DNA of 64,000 nt from the IMG/VR virus record IMGVR_UViG_3300032285_003393, positions 37,704 to 101,703 of that record. One strand, written 5' to 3'. This document shows, piece after piece, positions 16,274 through 24,947 of the stretch. The stretch's first letter is position 1. Every line of letters starts with the position of its first letter. The translations under genes were made by a program, and so were the position numbers. The notes under the pieces are model-generated. The model saw only the letters and a program-made list of their open reading frames with translations, did not search any database and had not been told where the DNA came from. The DNA comes from a virus.

Positions 16274-16708
16274 CTACTCGTAGCAAATTGCAGTAATATG
16301 AACATATGCAGAGATTCCACCTTGTGGAATTGTGCTTGTTGTAATTGTATGAACATCAAAGCTCATAGCAAAAGATGTAGTATCAATACTTGTTAATATT
16401 GGAATCATTGGTCCAGGAGCACTTGAGCATTCTACAATAGCACTAACAACTGGTTTATTTTTAAATGAATTTGGTGGAACTACAAGATCCAGCGTCTCTT
16501 TTGCACCATTAATTGTAATTGGGACTGTTGTTTGAAAAACAGACATTGACTGGATAGTTCCAGTTCTTAAAAATGGAAATACAGACGCAGAAGCATATTC
16601 TCTACCCTTATAATAATATTGCCCAGTATTCAAATACTGCTCAACTGTTGCAACCTTTGACTGGATAGAACTTATTGTTGTTGCATCTATAACTACGTTA
16701 CTTGCCAT
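16274..16708 (-). CDS. minor tail / structural protein
   Basis: 144 residues. The first 35 residues are helical with Gln/Thr repeats; the rest is strand-rich (TVPITINGAKETLDLVVPPN, VSAIVECSSAPGPMIP) as in small phage tail or fibre proteins. Ends HITAICYE. It follows the tail gene series and has a good AAAAAGGAGA site before ATG at 16708. No defined motif, so the role is inferred from context and composition. Confidence 0.6.
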   Translation of the reverse strand: MASNVVIDATTISSIQSKVATVEQYLNTGQYYYKGREYASASVFPFLRTGTIQSMSVFQTTVPITINGAKETLDLVVPPNSFKNKPVVSAIVECSSAPGPMIPILTSIDTTSFAMSFDVHTITTSTIPQGGISAYVHITAICYE

Positions 16709-16733
16709 TTTTCTCCTTTTTGTATATTATACA

Positions 16734-16925
16734 CTATGTTAAATTAGGGACTACAAATATATACCCTACAGACCAATCTGAGACAGCATTATTGTCCGCC
16801 CCGACAGCCTGTACCTGAACTACATAAGAAACTCCAGGTTTTAAATTTTGTAATGTTACAGCAGATGACGGGATTATTTTTCCGCTAGCGTCTACTCTGT
16901 TTTGTCCAGGAACTGAAAGTACCAT
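16734..16925 (-). CDS. C-terminal half of a fibronectin type III domain (split tail gene)
   Basis: 63 residues. The stretch VTLQNLKPGVSYVVQVQAVG followed by SDWSVGYIFVV is the second half of an FNIII domain (strands E-F-G with the L-x-P-G-x-x-Y core). No first half precedes it in this frame. The missing half is the C-terminal end of the 289-residue gene at 18904-19773 (KFDSVDGAIKYNYRISATI), and the 660-residue gene lies exactly between them. The ATG overlaps the stop of that gene (TAATG). Either a gene inserted into an FNIII domain, or the halves are made as two chains that may associate. Confidence 0.6.
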   Translation of the reverse strand: MVLSVPGQNRVDASGKIIPSSAVTLQNLKPGVSYVVQVQAVGADNNAVSDWSVGYIFVVPNLT

Positions 16926-18907
16926 TATGTCACCTGCAGATGATATTCAATGTCCATCTGCTGACCAGTATTTTTTATAATTGGATTAGTAAACAAAGAT
17001 CTACTTGTAAGTTGATATTCTGGAGGCATAATAACAGTAGTAGAAGAAACAGCTTGGGCTGGAGCTGTTAATGTTGCAGAACCTGTAGTTGAATTAGAAA
17101 CTACAAATGTATTTCTAGCTGTTATTGAATAAATGCTGAATGTTCCACTGTATCCTGTTCCAGTTCCGCCAGATACTCCTGAGATAGCAACATTATTTCC
17201 AGCAGCAAAGTTGTGAGATCCTGCAGTTGTATATGTTACAAAACCTGCTGATGGAGTTGATGGAGATACAGATGTTATAGAAAGAGTTCCTGCATAAGGA
17301 TGTCCAGTCCAATAATCATTTGTTATTATTTTTAATGAATCTAAATAAATATACGATGGGCCACCAGTTAAAAGATTTATACTCATCTGATTAATTGTTA
17401 TTCCATTAATTGGATAATTAGATGGCAGCGGGATTCTTGCAACATTTAAACCAATATTGGTTACTATTCCAGTTGCACTGCATACGAATGGAGAAGAAGA
17501 GTTGTTATTATCTGATAAGTTAATAGTTATAGAAGTGCTGTTAGAAGCAGTTGGAGAATAATATAGTAGCAATAAACTATCTGAAGATGAAAATTGTGTA
17601 GCATCAACAACAATATTATTTAATGTTACCGTATCTGTTGAATTTAATTTAATGTTGAATGCTCCATACGAACTTGGTTGAATAATAGATGTTGAATTTA
17701 ATGATAATGTACCAGCGTATCCATATTGAGTTGATCCAGTTGTATTTGATGTACCCATTGTAACAACAACCTGATAGTTACCATTTACCTGATAAACAAC
17801 ACCTGAACCTGAAGGAGCTAAGGTGCTTCCTGTTGCTGCAACTGTACTATCTATATAAACGTTACTTCCAACTTTTAATCCCGCCGTATTACCAACATTG
17901 AATACAACATTTGTTGTTCCTGTATACCATGTATATCCTGATTGTTGAGATAGAGAAGATCCATTAATCTGGGTTTGACCAACTACTGGAACTTGGGACG
18001 ATGTTGCTGTACTTGTCCATTGGCTCAAAGATGAATCTGTATTTGATTTTTCTGAGAACCCCGTAATATTTTTTATAGCAGCATTATTTGCTTGCTTTAA
18101 GTTAATTGGCAAAGCTCCTACTTCATATATTCTTGCAGAAAGATTTGGGTCTAGTGATGCTTTTAAAACTATTTCATTATTATAAATTGCATTACCCAGT
18201 TCGTCTGAGACTACAGAAAGAATTGCACTGTTTCCGCTAATTGATGTCAATGAAACATCTGTTGAAGTTTTAGAATATACAGCTTGATAAGCATATTTTT
18301 GAACAGCGGTTCCGCCTGAAACATAAGATCCCGTAGCTGAATTAACAACTGTAAATTGAGTTGTAGAAGCACTAGCTATAGTTCCAGTAATATTATACTG
18401 AGTTGGATTTACTCCAGATACAATCACAGTCTCGCCTGCTACAAATGAATTATCTGCAGTAAACGTTACTGTTCCAGCAGTTTCTGAAATATTAGTAATA
18501 TTTGCTTGTAGTGCAGAGTATGATGTTAGATTGTAAGTTCCATTAAATGTTGAATCAACACCAGTGACTTGCACCTTATAGCTATTATTAAGAATAGGAG
18601 TTGTTATTGATTTAAATGACAAATATGCAATATTTGAAGATATCTTTTTATTTAACAAAGTATATCTAGGGCTCATCTTTACATATGATTTTAATGTAAT
18701 TGGCATTCTATCAATTTCATAATACAGCTCTTTATCTGAAATAGATGGGGCAACTGCCATTGCACCAATTGCAATAGATCCCGCCCAGTCAATGCTTGAC
18801 TTAACAAGATGTCTATTAATCAAATAGAAACCATTAGTTGTTATTAGGTTATCCCTTTCAGCAACTATCTCGCCATCTACCTTTATTACATATCTACCTT
18901 TTATCAT
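16925..18907 (-). CDS. minor tail protein with ubiquitin-E1-FCCH-like modules
   Basis: 660 residues. The start MIKGRYVIKVDGEIVAERDN and following NLITTNGFYLINRHLV are typical of a minor tail family in actinobacteriophages. Two copies of a module of the form AG-x-x-VxxSGV-x(6-15)-G-x(4-12)-FTVVNS-x-TG are present, at about nt 18300-18480 and 17090-17260, and match modules in other tail genes here. Ends with a strand-rich C-terminus (QMDIEYHLQVT). Overlaps both neighbours by four or so bases and lies inside an apparent split FNIII domain. Virion surface or tail tip likely. Confidence 0.75.
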   Translation of the reverse strand: MIKGRYVIKVDGEIVAERDNLITTNGFYLINRHLVKSSIDWAGSIAIGAMAVAPSISDKELYYEIDRMPITLKSYVKMSPRYTLLNKKISSNIAYLSFKSITTPILNNSYKVQVTGVDSTFNGTYNLTSYSALQANITNISETAGTVTFTADNSFVAGETVIVSGVNPTQYNITGTIASASTTQFTVVNSATGSYVSGGTAVQKYAYQAVYSKTSTDVSLTSISGNSAILSVVSDELGNAIYNNEIVLKASLDPNLSARIYEVGALPINLKQANNAAIKNITGFSEKSNTDSSLSQWTSTATSSQVPVVGQTQINGSSLSQQSGYTWYTGTTNVVFNVGNTAGLKVGSNVYIDSTVAATGSTLAPSGSGVVYQVNGNYQVVVTMGTSNTTGSTQYGYAGTLSLNSTSIIQPSSYGAFNIKLNSTDTVTLNNIVVDATQFSSSDSLLLLYYSPTASNSTSITINLSDNNNSSSPFVCSATGIVTNIGLNVARIPLPSNYPINGITINQMSINLLTGGPSYIYLDSLKIITNDYWTGHPYAGTLSITSVSPSTPSAGFVTYTTAGSHNFAAGNNVAISGVSGGTGTGYSGTFSIYSITARNTFVVSNSTTGSATLTAPAQAVSSTTVIMPPEYQLTSRSLFTNPIIKNTGQQMDIEYHLQVT

Positions 18908-19773
18908 ATTGTCGCACTTATCCTATAGTTATATTTTATTGCACCATCAACAGAATCAAACTTTAAATCTGCTGAATAAACTGTTGATGAAAAATCAGTT
19001 GTTGACGTAGATGTTCCTATGTGTACACTTTCTGTAATAACAGATGGGTTAAAAGAATTTGGATCTATATATAGATTTTCTGGCGTATCAAGGGCATACA
19101 CTGGAGCTGGAATTGCTGATGGAGGCTGTGGTGTATCTTGAGTATTAGTAATGATTGAACTATTTTCTTGAATTGATGCTGCTCCACCATTCCCAGCCAT
19201 CAGATATGAACTTCCAGTATTTGTATCTATTACTGATGACCCACCCATGTTTGATGATACTAGTATATCACCTAAAGAATTATTTGAATTTAATAATGCG
19301 GAACCCCACGGACCTGGGCCATAACCCACATCCCAATAAAGCTTCCATCCAGTTTGTGGATAGTACCTATAATGTTGATGAGGCCCAGGGGCTGTGGTTG
19401 GTTGTGGAGGAATCTGAGATATTCTCCAAGCCTGAAAATCTTGACTTGTTGGAACACGACCATATTTTGCTTTAAAAGCTGCACTATTGTGTGGGTCATC
19501 TGGATTTACAGTACCAACATCTAATACACTGGTAGGGGCTGATACTGGCTGTGTATAACTTGAAACGTTAGTACTACTTGAAGAGGTAGTTTGAGTAGAT
19601 GAAGATGTTCCACCATTTGATCCAGATGCTGCTAAAATACCAGATAGGGTTGTTGTATCAACAGTAGTCCCAGATAACTGAGCTGTTAAGTTTGGATCTG
19701 AAAAAGCAGATACAGGATTATATGGTGTAGGAGTTCCGCCACCATCAACTAACATTGTTCCTGGAAGATACAT
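18904..19773 (-). CDS. minor tail protein, ends in half an FNIII domain
   Basis: 289 residues. Ser/Thr-rich low-complexity N-terminal region (residues 50-75), then a middle region with an AAFKAKYGRVPTSQDFQAWR helix and a Tyr/Pro/Gly-rich stretch (HYRYYPQTGWKLYWDVGYGPG), Ala-Gly stretches, and a C-terminal segment KFDSVDGAIKYNYRISATI that is the A-C strand half of an FNIII domain and then stops. The stop overlaps the start of the 660-residue gene by four bases. RBS GAAGGAGGG before ATG at 19773. Confidence 0.7.
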   Translation of the reverse strand: MYLPGTMLVDGGGTPTPYNPVSAFSDPNLTAQLSGTTVDTTTLSGILAASGSNGGTSSSTQTTSSSSTNVSSYTQPVSAPTSVLDVGTVNPDDPHNSAAFKAKYGRVPTSQDFQAWRISQIPPQPTTAPGPHQHYRYYPQTGWKLYWDVGYGPGPWGSALLNSNNSLGDILVSSNMGGSSVIDTNTGSSYLMAGNGGAASIQENSSIITNTQDTPQPPSAIPAPVYALDTPENLYIDPNSFNPSVITESVHIGTSTSTTDFSSTVYSADLKFDSVDGAIKYNYRISATI

Positions 19774-19796
19774 TAGACTCCCTCCTTCATCTTACT

Positions 19797-19802
19797 ATTA
19801 TA
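19797..19802 (-). promoter_or_regulatory. extended -10 promoter before the 289-residue tail gene
   Basis: Minus-strand AAATGG-TATAAT, one of three identical 12-mers at promoter positions (also at 36037 and 52389). It begins a tail transcription unit just after the stop of the 1462-residue gene. Confidence 0.55.
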
Positions 19803-19806
19803 CCAT

Positions 19807-22800
19807 TTATTCAAAAATCATGGGTTTTAAAACTAAGTGTGTGGTAAGACCTTCATTAGATGTTTGACTTATTGATTTAACAAAATAATAAGCAGTTTTT
19901 TGAGTTCCTATACGCTTTAAAGTATATGTAAACTTACAAAAATCTCCAAGTTGCACTAGTGGATTTCCAAAGACTTGAATGGATATTTCTTTATGGAACC
20001 CGTTTAAAAGTGCTGCAGAATCAAGAAGAATTCTATAGGCATCTGCTTCTCCTTGAATCCAGTCTGTAGTCATTTGAACAGAAGTATTAGCATATCTTTT
20101 ATCAATAACCTTTTGTATTGTCACTGGGTTTGTTAAAAATTGATAATTAGACTGTATCTGTAATGGAAATACTGTTAAGTTCCCCACGCTGTCGCCTGGG
20201 GCTTTTAGCCACAATAATTCATTATGGTTGTTTGAAACTACGAATCTTGATCTAAACGGGGTGACAGCCAAATTAGAATATGACCCATTCCATGCATCTA
20301 CTCTTTGTAGAATTAAATTAGTTAAATTATCTTTAGTTGTAGCAACTCCATAATAAATTTTTTCTATGGTTGCAGTAGTTGGAAGAATAGGAGATAAAGA
20401 ATGCTTTACGTCATAGAACTTGATGCCACGAATTTGAGGTTTTGCTTGCCATAAATAATGATCAACAAAATTTGGTAGCCCATGAACAAGATTGTCTAGG
20501 AATGTCTCTGAATTAAAATGATATCTTGGAAGATAATTAAAATCTGCTTTATTATTTAATTTGTCAATTACTGGAAAATTAGAAGCATAAATTTCAGTAA
20601 ATTTGACAGAAGCTGTTCCAGCTGCTTTACATTGTACAAATGCTCCAAAATTGGATGAAGTATTTGGAATTAAGCTTGATAGGTTATTTGACAATTGCAA
20701 TTTTGCAATTTCTCTTCCATCAATATAAATATATAAAAATGGGTTTGACATGTAGACTGAAATTCTATGATTGTATCCATCAAATAAATCCATTACAACT
20801 GTTTGGCTATATGTCTTTACAGTTTTATTTATACCATTATCAGAAATATACTTTTGAGCAGTTCCGCCTGGGCTTCCAGATGTTAATTCAATTAATGTGT
20901 TATTCTTACCGTATCTAGAAAATGTCAGGAACTGGGCTGCAGTAGTATCCCCATTGACAACATTAAAGAAAAGACCAGCTTTTGTTTGCCCCGCATGTCT
21001 GTAAGTTGAATTAAACTGAACTGCAAAATAATTATAATGCTTAGAAAGTTCATTTGGAGATAATAGTGTTGAACTATTTATTGTAGAATTTGAAACTTTG
21101 CTTGTGCCATATGTGAATGCCACTCCATCTCCAAGGGTAGATAATGACACTGAAGATGCTCCGCTTGACATCTTGCCAGACAAAAAGTATCCTGATGGAT
21201 TAATTGTTCCAGGGATTTCGCTTGTTCCTCCAGCTGCACTGTCATAAATATTATGATCTTTTATTGGAGTATTGTATTTTCCTCTCATAACACCCACAGC
21301 TTTGCCAGTAGGATAATATCTTATCTCATCAAAAGATTTGCCTAGGGAACTGACGTAGTCTTTTATCTCTTTCACTGCATTGTCAATATCAGAAGGCATA
21401 GTAATAATTTTATTGATAGTTAAGTTTAGATTATTACTTGGAAAAAATGTATATTCAAGTCCTTCATAAGATATAATCTCTGAGCCTACAAATACATCTC
21501 CATGGTTATTTCCGATGGTAGTTGCCATATTCAAAATAATTGATGGATCAAAATTAAAATAGTTTTGATAAGAGTTCATTGATTTAGATATTTGTGTACA
21601 TGGCAAGGCTGACTCTGTATCTTCTTGCCAGACAGTCTTTACAGAATCTTTTTTCTTTGATATAAGACCAACTTGAGAATTTAAATCTGAAACATAATCA
21701 CTATATAAAGTATTAGGCATTCTATAACTAATAACTACTTTTCCGACCTTTGGACCAATATTTTCATTAAATGTCCCTGGAATAATATTTGCAGTATAAC
21801 TTATTCCATCTATAGTTTCTGCTCTATCTCCTACAAAAAAGTCTGGAATAAAAGTTGAAGAATTAAATTTATTCATAATTGATTTAAGGCTTATAAAATT
21901 CAATATCCCATATTCATCAAAAAATCCTGAAATCTGATGAGATATAAATAGACTTTGTAAAATATCAAAAAGTGTTATTGTTTCGTCACACCAGAAATAA
22001 TTAATTTTTGCTTTTTGATCTACAGCCTCAGCTAGGCTATCATAGTTATAATCGCTGAATCCAGAGATGTTTAATAGATCTGTTATGATTTCTAAAAGCC
22101 CCGCATTTGTAGCAGAATACTGAGGTGCTGTCATTGCCATCATTAGATATTTTGCCTGATCAAAGCCATTGATAGCAACTGAATCAATATCATTAATGTC
22201 CCATGAGTCTGAATAAAATACTCCTGAAGGAATCTTGTCTGAAAATGAATTTAATGGAGATGAATAAAAACATGAGAACTTTACTCCCTGTCTCATTAAA
22301 TTATAAAACGTAGCTTCTGTTGAATCGTTTTCAAAAATAGTAAAGGGAAGTCCATTATAGTATACTGGGATATTACTTACTGATAAGTTTAAGTTATTAG
22401 AACTTATATAGCCAATTGGGAAAGAATTATCTGATCCTTGAGAAACTTCTTTATTAATTGTTTTATTAAGCAACAAAGGAGAAATATCAATTTCTAATCT
22501 AGGAGATATCTCAACTATGCCGAATGTTGTTGCAGATAAACTATTTTGAGTTTCAATATATACATTATCGGTATTAGGGGTTATACCAGTTATTTGAAGC
22601 TTTATTCCTTTTATTGCTACATATAAGTTTGAACCAGAGTAGGTTTGAATTTGTCCATTTTGGTTTAGCTGTGGGGGAGCTCCCCATTGTGTTTGAGACC
22701 AGGAAGATCCATTATAATACAATACAGCAGTCCCGTCATTTCCAAAAGTTAAATTAGAAATTATTGTAGTATCGCCCGAAGATGTGGTTATTATTACTGA

Positions 22801-24195
22801 ATTACCAGTAGCCTTTGAATAGAACTTGTCCATCTTCAAAACTATTTTATTTATTTTAAGATAGGTATCATAGTAGGATTGAATTCCTGTTGTTGTTAAA
22901 CCTGGTTGAGAAACATAATATTTAAAATTATCATATATAGATGGAAGATATTGTTTAAATGGATATGCATTCTGAACAATAATTTCAGGATTTTGAGTAT
23001 AAAAAGAACAAGGTCTTTCAACTTGATTCCATGATCCATAATTAACATATCTTGATTGATCTGTAGAAGGCAATAATGGATTTAATAAAGATTCGCCTGG
23101 ACGTGCTGGATTAAAAACAGAATCTGTTGGATAGTAAGAGTTAAATAAACAATCATATTCGGTTACTTCATAAATTTGAAAATTGTCAGCATAAAAATCA
23201 TACCCTTGATATTCCGCATAAGAGTTTAATGTTATCTGAATATTATTAAATGAATTAGTAGCAGAAGATGTTCCAAACCAAACCTCCACCTTTTTCCAGC
23301 TAGACGGGTCTACTAGTGCTGTTCCTGATGGCACATAGTTTTCAGAATTTGCATCGTCAAAAATTTTTGTAAAGTAAAAGGCATTTTTTAATGTTGCACC
23401 ACTATAGCATTTTACCTCTGGACTGATATATACTTTATTAGTAAAGTTTGCAGAAGGATATTTGTTATTATTTTGTCCAGTAACTATATTATCTGTAAAA
23501 GTAACAATATTTCCTGTACTAGCAACAGTAGTTAAATAGATTGGATTATTATCATTTTGTATACTTGATCTGTATATCTCGTATCCAGATGCTCCCGTTG
23601 AAGTTGCTATGTCTAATATTACCTGTGAATTTGAAAGATTAGAAAATGTTATTTGATCTGTAAAACCTGAATAGTCTAGACCATAGGATTCCCCGTCCGA
23701 ACCAACAGTTACAACTCTATAATACCAAGTAGTAGTTCCTGTTGGAGATCCAGGGTGTAGGGCTACTGGAGTGCCAGTGTAGTCACCAATTGATATAGGA
23801 GTCCCGTATGTTTGAATAGTTTTTGATTTTAAATAAAAAACAGCTTTGTAGTATTTGCTGCTTGGAGTTGAGGCTACAGTAATTGAAGCAGAAGTTATTT
23901 TGTCTCCATTGCCTATAACATGAAACTGGGGACAAGTTGCAGATGGTCTAACATCAGTAATTCTTCCTGCTGCTGTTGATACGGTAGAACTATTTAAAGA
24001 TGTCCATGAACCACTTTGAGATAAGTTAAGTGATGGATTTAAAGAAGATAATAAATCTCCACTTGTTGATGAAGCAGTAACAGATGGAGAATAGAAAGTA
24101 TTATAGTTCCATTCTGCATATACATTTGGAATAAGATTGATTGCTGAAGATGAAGCAAAGACTTGCTTTGCATTAGTATCGGTTACATTTAGCAT
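19807..24195 (-). CDS. large minor tail protein (tail tip / Tal-like)
   Basis: 1462 residues, the second largest gene after the tape measure. The C-terminal 90 residues (YRILLDSAALLNGFHKEI to LKPMIFE) have the strand-rich pattern of phage baseplate hub or tail-associated proteins (QLGDFCKFTYTLKRIG). Residues about 1000-1230 look like a concanavalin A/LamG-like sandwich (GLFFNVVNGDTTAAQFL, MSNPFLYIYIDGREIAKL). It follows the Dit-like gene in the usual siphovirus order (tape measure, distal tail, tail tip), which supports a tail-tip role. Overlaps the next upstream gene by one base. RBS CGGAGA before ATG at 24195. Confidence 0.75.
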   Translation of the reverse strand: MLNVTDTNAKQVFASSSAINLIPNVYAEWNYNTFYSPSVTASSTSGDLLSSLNPSLNLSQSGSWTSLNSSTVSTAAGRITDVRPSATCPQFHVIGNGDKITSASITVASTPSSKYYKAVFYLKSKTIQTYGTPISIGDYTGTPVALHPGSPTGTTTWYYRVVTVGSDGESYGLDYSGFTDQITFSNLSNSQVILDIATSTGASGYEIYRSSIQNDNNPIYLTTVASTGNIVTFTDNIVTGQNNNKYPSANFTNKVYISPEVKCYSGATLKNAFYFTKIFDDANSENYVPSGTALVDPSSWKKVEVWFGTSSATNSFNNIQITLNSYAEYQGYDFYADNFQIYEVTEYDCLFNSYYPTDSVFNPARPGESLLNPLLPSTDQSRYVNYGSWNQVERPCSFYTQNPEIIVQNAYPFKQYLPSIYDNFKYYVSQPGLTTTGIQSYYDTYLKINKIVLKMDKFYSKATGNSVIITTSSGDTTIISNLTFGNDGTAVLYYNGSSWSQTQWGAPPQLNQNGQIQTYSGSNLYVAIKGIKLQITGITPNTDNVYIETQNSLSATTFGIVEISPRLEIDISPLLLNKTINKEVSQGSDNSFPIGYISSNNLNLSVSNIPVYYNGLPFTIFENDSTEATFYNLMRQGVKFSCFYSSPLNSFSDKIPSGVFYSDSWDINDIDSVAINGFDQAKYLMMAMTAPQYSATNAGLLEIITDLLNISGFSDYNYDSLAEAVDQKAKINYFWCDETITLFDILQSLFISHQISGFFDEYGILNFISLKSIMNKFNSSTFIPDFFVGDRAETIDGISYTANIIPGTFNENIGPKVGKVVISYRMPNTLYSDYVSDLNSQVGLISKKKDSVKTVWQEDTESALPCTQISKSMNSYQNYFNFDPSIILNMATTIGNNHGDVFVGSEIISYEGLEYTFFPSNNLNLTINKIITMPSDIDNAVKEIKDYVSSLGKSFDEIRYYPTGKAVGVMRGKYNTPIKDHNIYDSAAGGTSEIPGTINPSGYFLSGKMSSGASSVSLSTLGDGVAFTYGTSKVSNSTINSSTLLSPNELSKHYNYFAVQFNSTYRHAGQTKAGLFFNVVNGDTTAAQFLTFSRYGKNNTLIELTSGSPGGTAQKYISDNGINKTVKTYSQTVVMDLFDGYNHRISVYMSNPFLYIYIDGREIAKLQLSNNLSSLIPNTSSNFGAFVQCKAAGTASVKFTEIYASNFPVIDKLNNKADFNYLPRYHFNSETFLDNLVHGLPNFVDHYLWQAKPQIRGIKFYDVKHSLSPILPTTATIEKIYYGVATTKDNLTNLILQRVDAWNGSYSNLAVTPFRSRFVVSNNHNELLWLKAPGDSVGNLTVFPLQIQSNYQFLTNPVTIQKVIDKRYANTSVQMTTDWIQGEADAYRILLDSAALLNGFHKEISIQVFGNPLVQLGDFCKFTYTLKRIGTQKTAYYFVKSISQTSNEGLTTHLVLKPMIFE

Positions 24196-24947
24196 TAAAT
24201 CTCCGTGAATTGCATTGAAACATTAACATAATCAGTTAAGGTAAAACGTTTTACAACTTCATACTGGAAATTAGTAATAAAAGCTGTATACAATTCTGTT
24301 CCCTTTCTAGGTGTTGCCGTTTTAGTTGTCCCGCTTGGAGTTGCTATGCTTATATTAGAAACTGCAAATTGTGTTGAAGTTACAGCATTAACTATGTAAC
24401 TTCCATTATACTCTACTGGAAATATTCCTGCGATGTCTACAACTTGCCCAGCCGATAATCCATGTGCTGAACTTGTTGTATATGTTACTGATCCAGTTGT
24501 AGGGGTAGATAAAGAATACCCTGGAGTTATTGTAGAAATAGTTAAAGGGGTTAATGATGTACCAGATTGAGATGAAGAAAAGTTTCCAGATGCTACTGTA
24601 TCTGTTGAATTAATTACTCTCACATATATAGGTTGAAAAACATACTTATTGTAAAATGCTTTCATAAAACCTGCTCCATAATTTCCATCTGTAGTTGGAG
24701 CAAATGGACCTGTTGATCCTCCTCCTGTATAAAGAGTAGATGATGCTGCTGGAATATATTTCCAGGAGACATCTATAACATTCTTACTGGCAATAACAAA
24801 TTTTCTCATAGTTCCGTTTGCCATTCTTTGAGATTGTTCAATTCTCATAGGGTTACTATTGATAGCATCTCTATTGTCATCTGTTAACTTATACCAAGTG
24901 CTGTTATCTGGAGAAATCCAAATTCCTGAGTCTATTGAACGTGCCAT
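24195..24947 (-). CDS. distal-tail-like minor tail protein
   Basis: 250 residues directly downstream of the tape measure gene, the position of distal tail (Dit) proteins in siphoviruses. N-terminus MARSIDSGIWISPDNSTWYK. A module of the FCCH-like type (SSAHGLSAGQVVDIAGIFP and STQFAVSNISIATPSG, residues about 150-210) is inserted; the last 30 residues (FITNFQYEVVKRFTLTDYVN to MQFTEI) resume the tail fold. Start ATG overlaps the tape measure stop (TAATG) with AGGAG upstream. Confidence 0.65.
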   Translation of the reverse strand: MARSIDSGIWISPDNSTWYKLTDDNRDAINSNPMRIEQSQRMANGTMRKFVIASKNVIDVSWKYIPAASSTLYTGGGSTGPFAPTTDGNYGAGFMKAFYNKYVFQPIYVRVINSTDTVASGNFSSSQSGTSLTPLTISTITPGYSLSTPTTGSVTYTTSSAHGLSAGQVVDIAGIFPVEYNGSYIVNAVTSTQFAVSNISIATPSGTTKTATPRKGTELYTAFITNFQYEVVKRFTLTDYVNVSMQFTEI

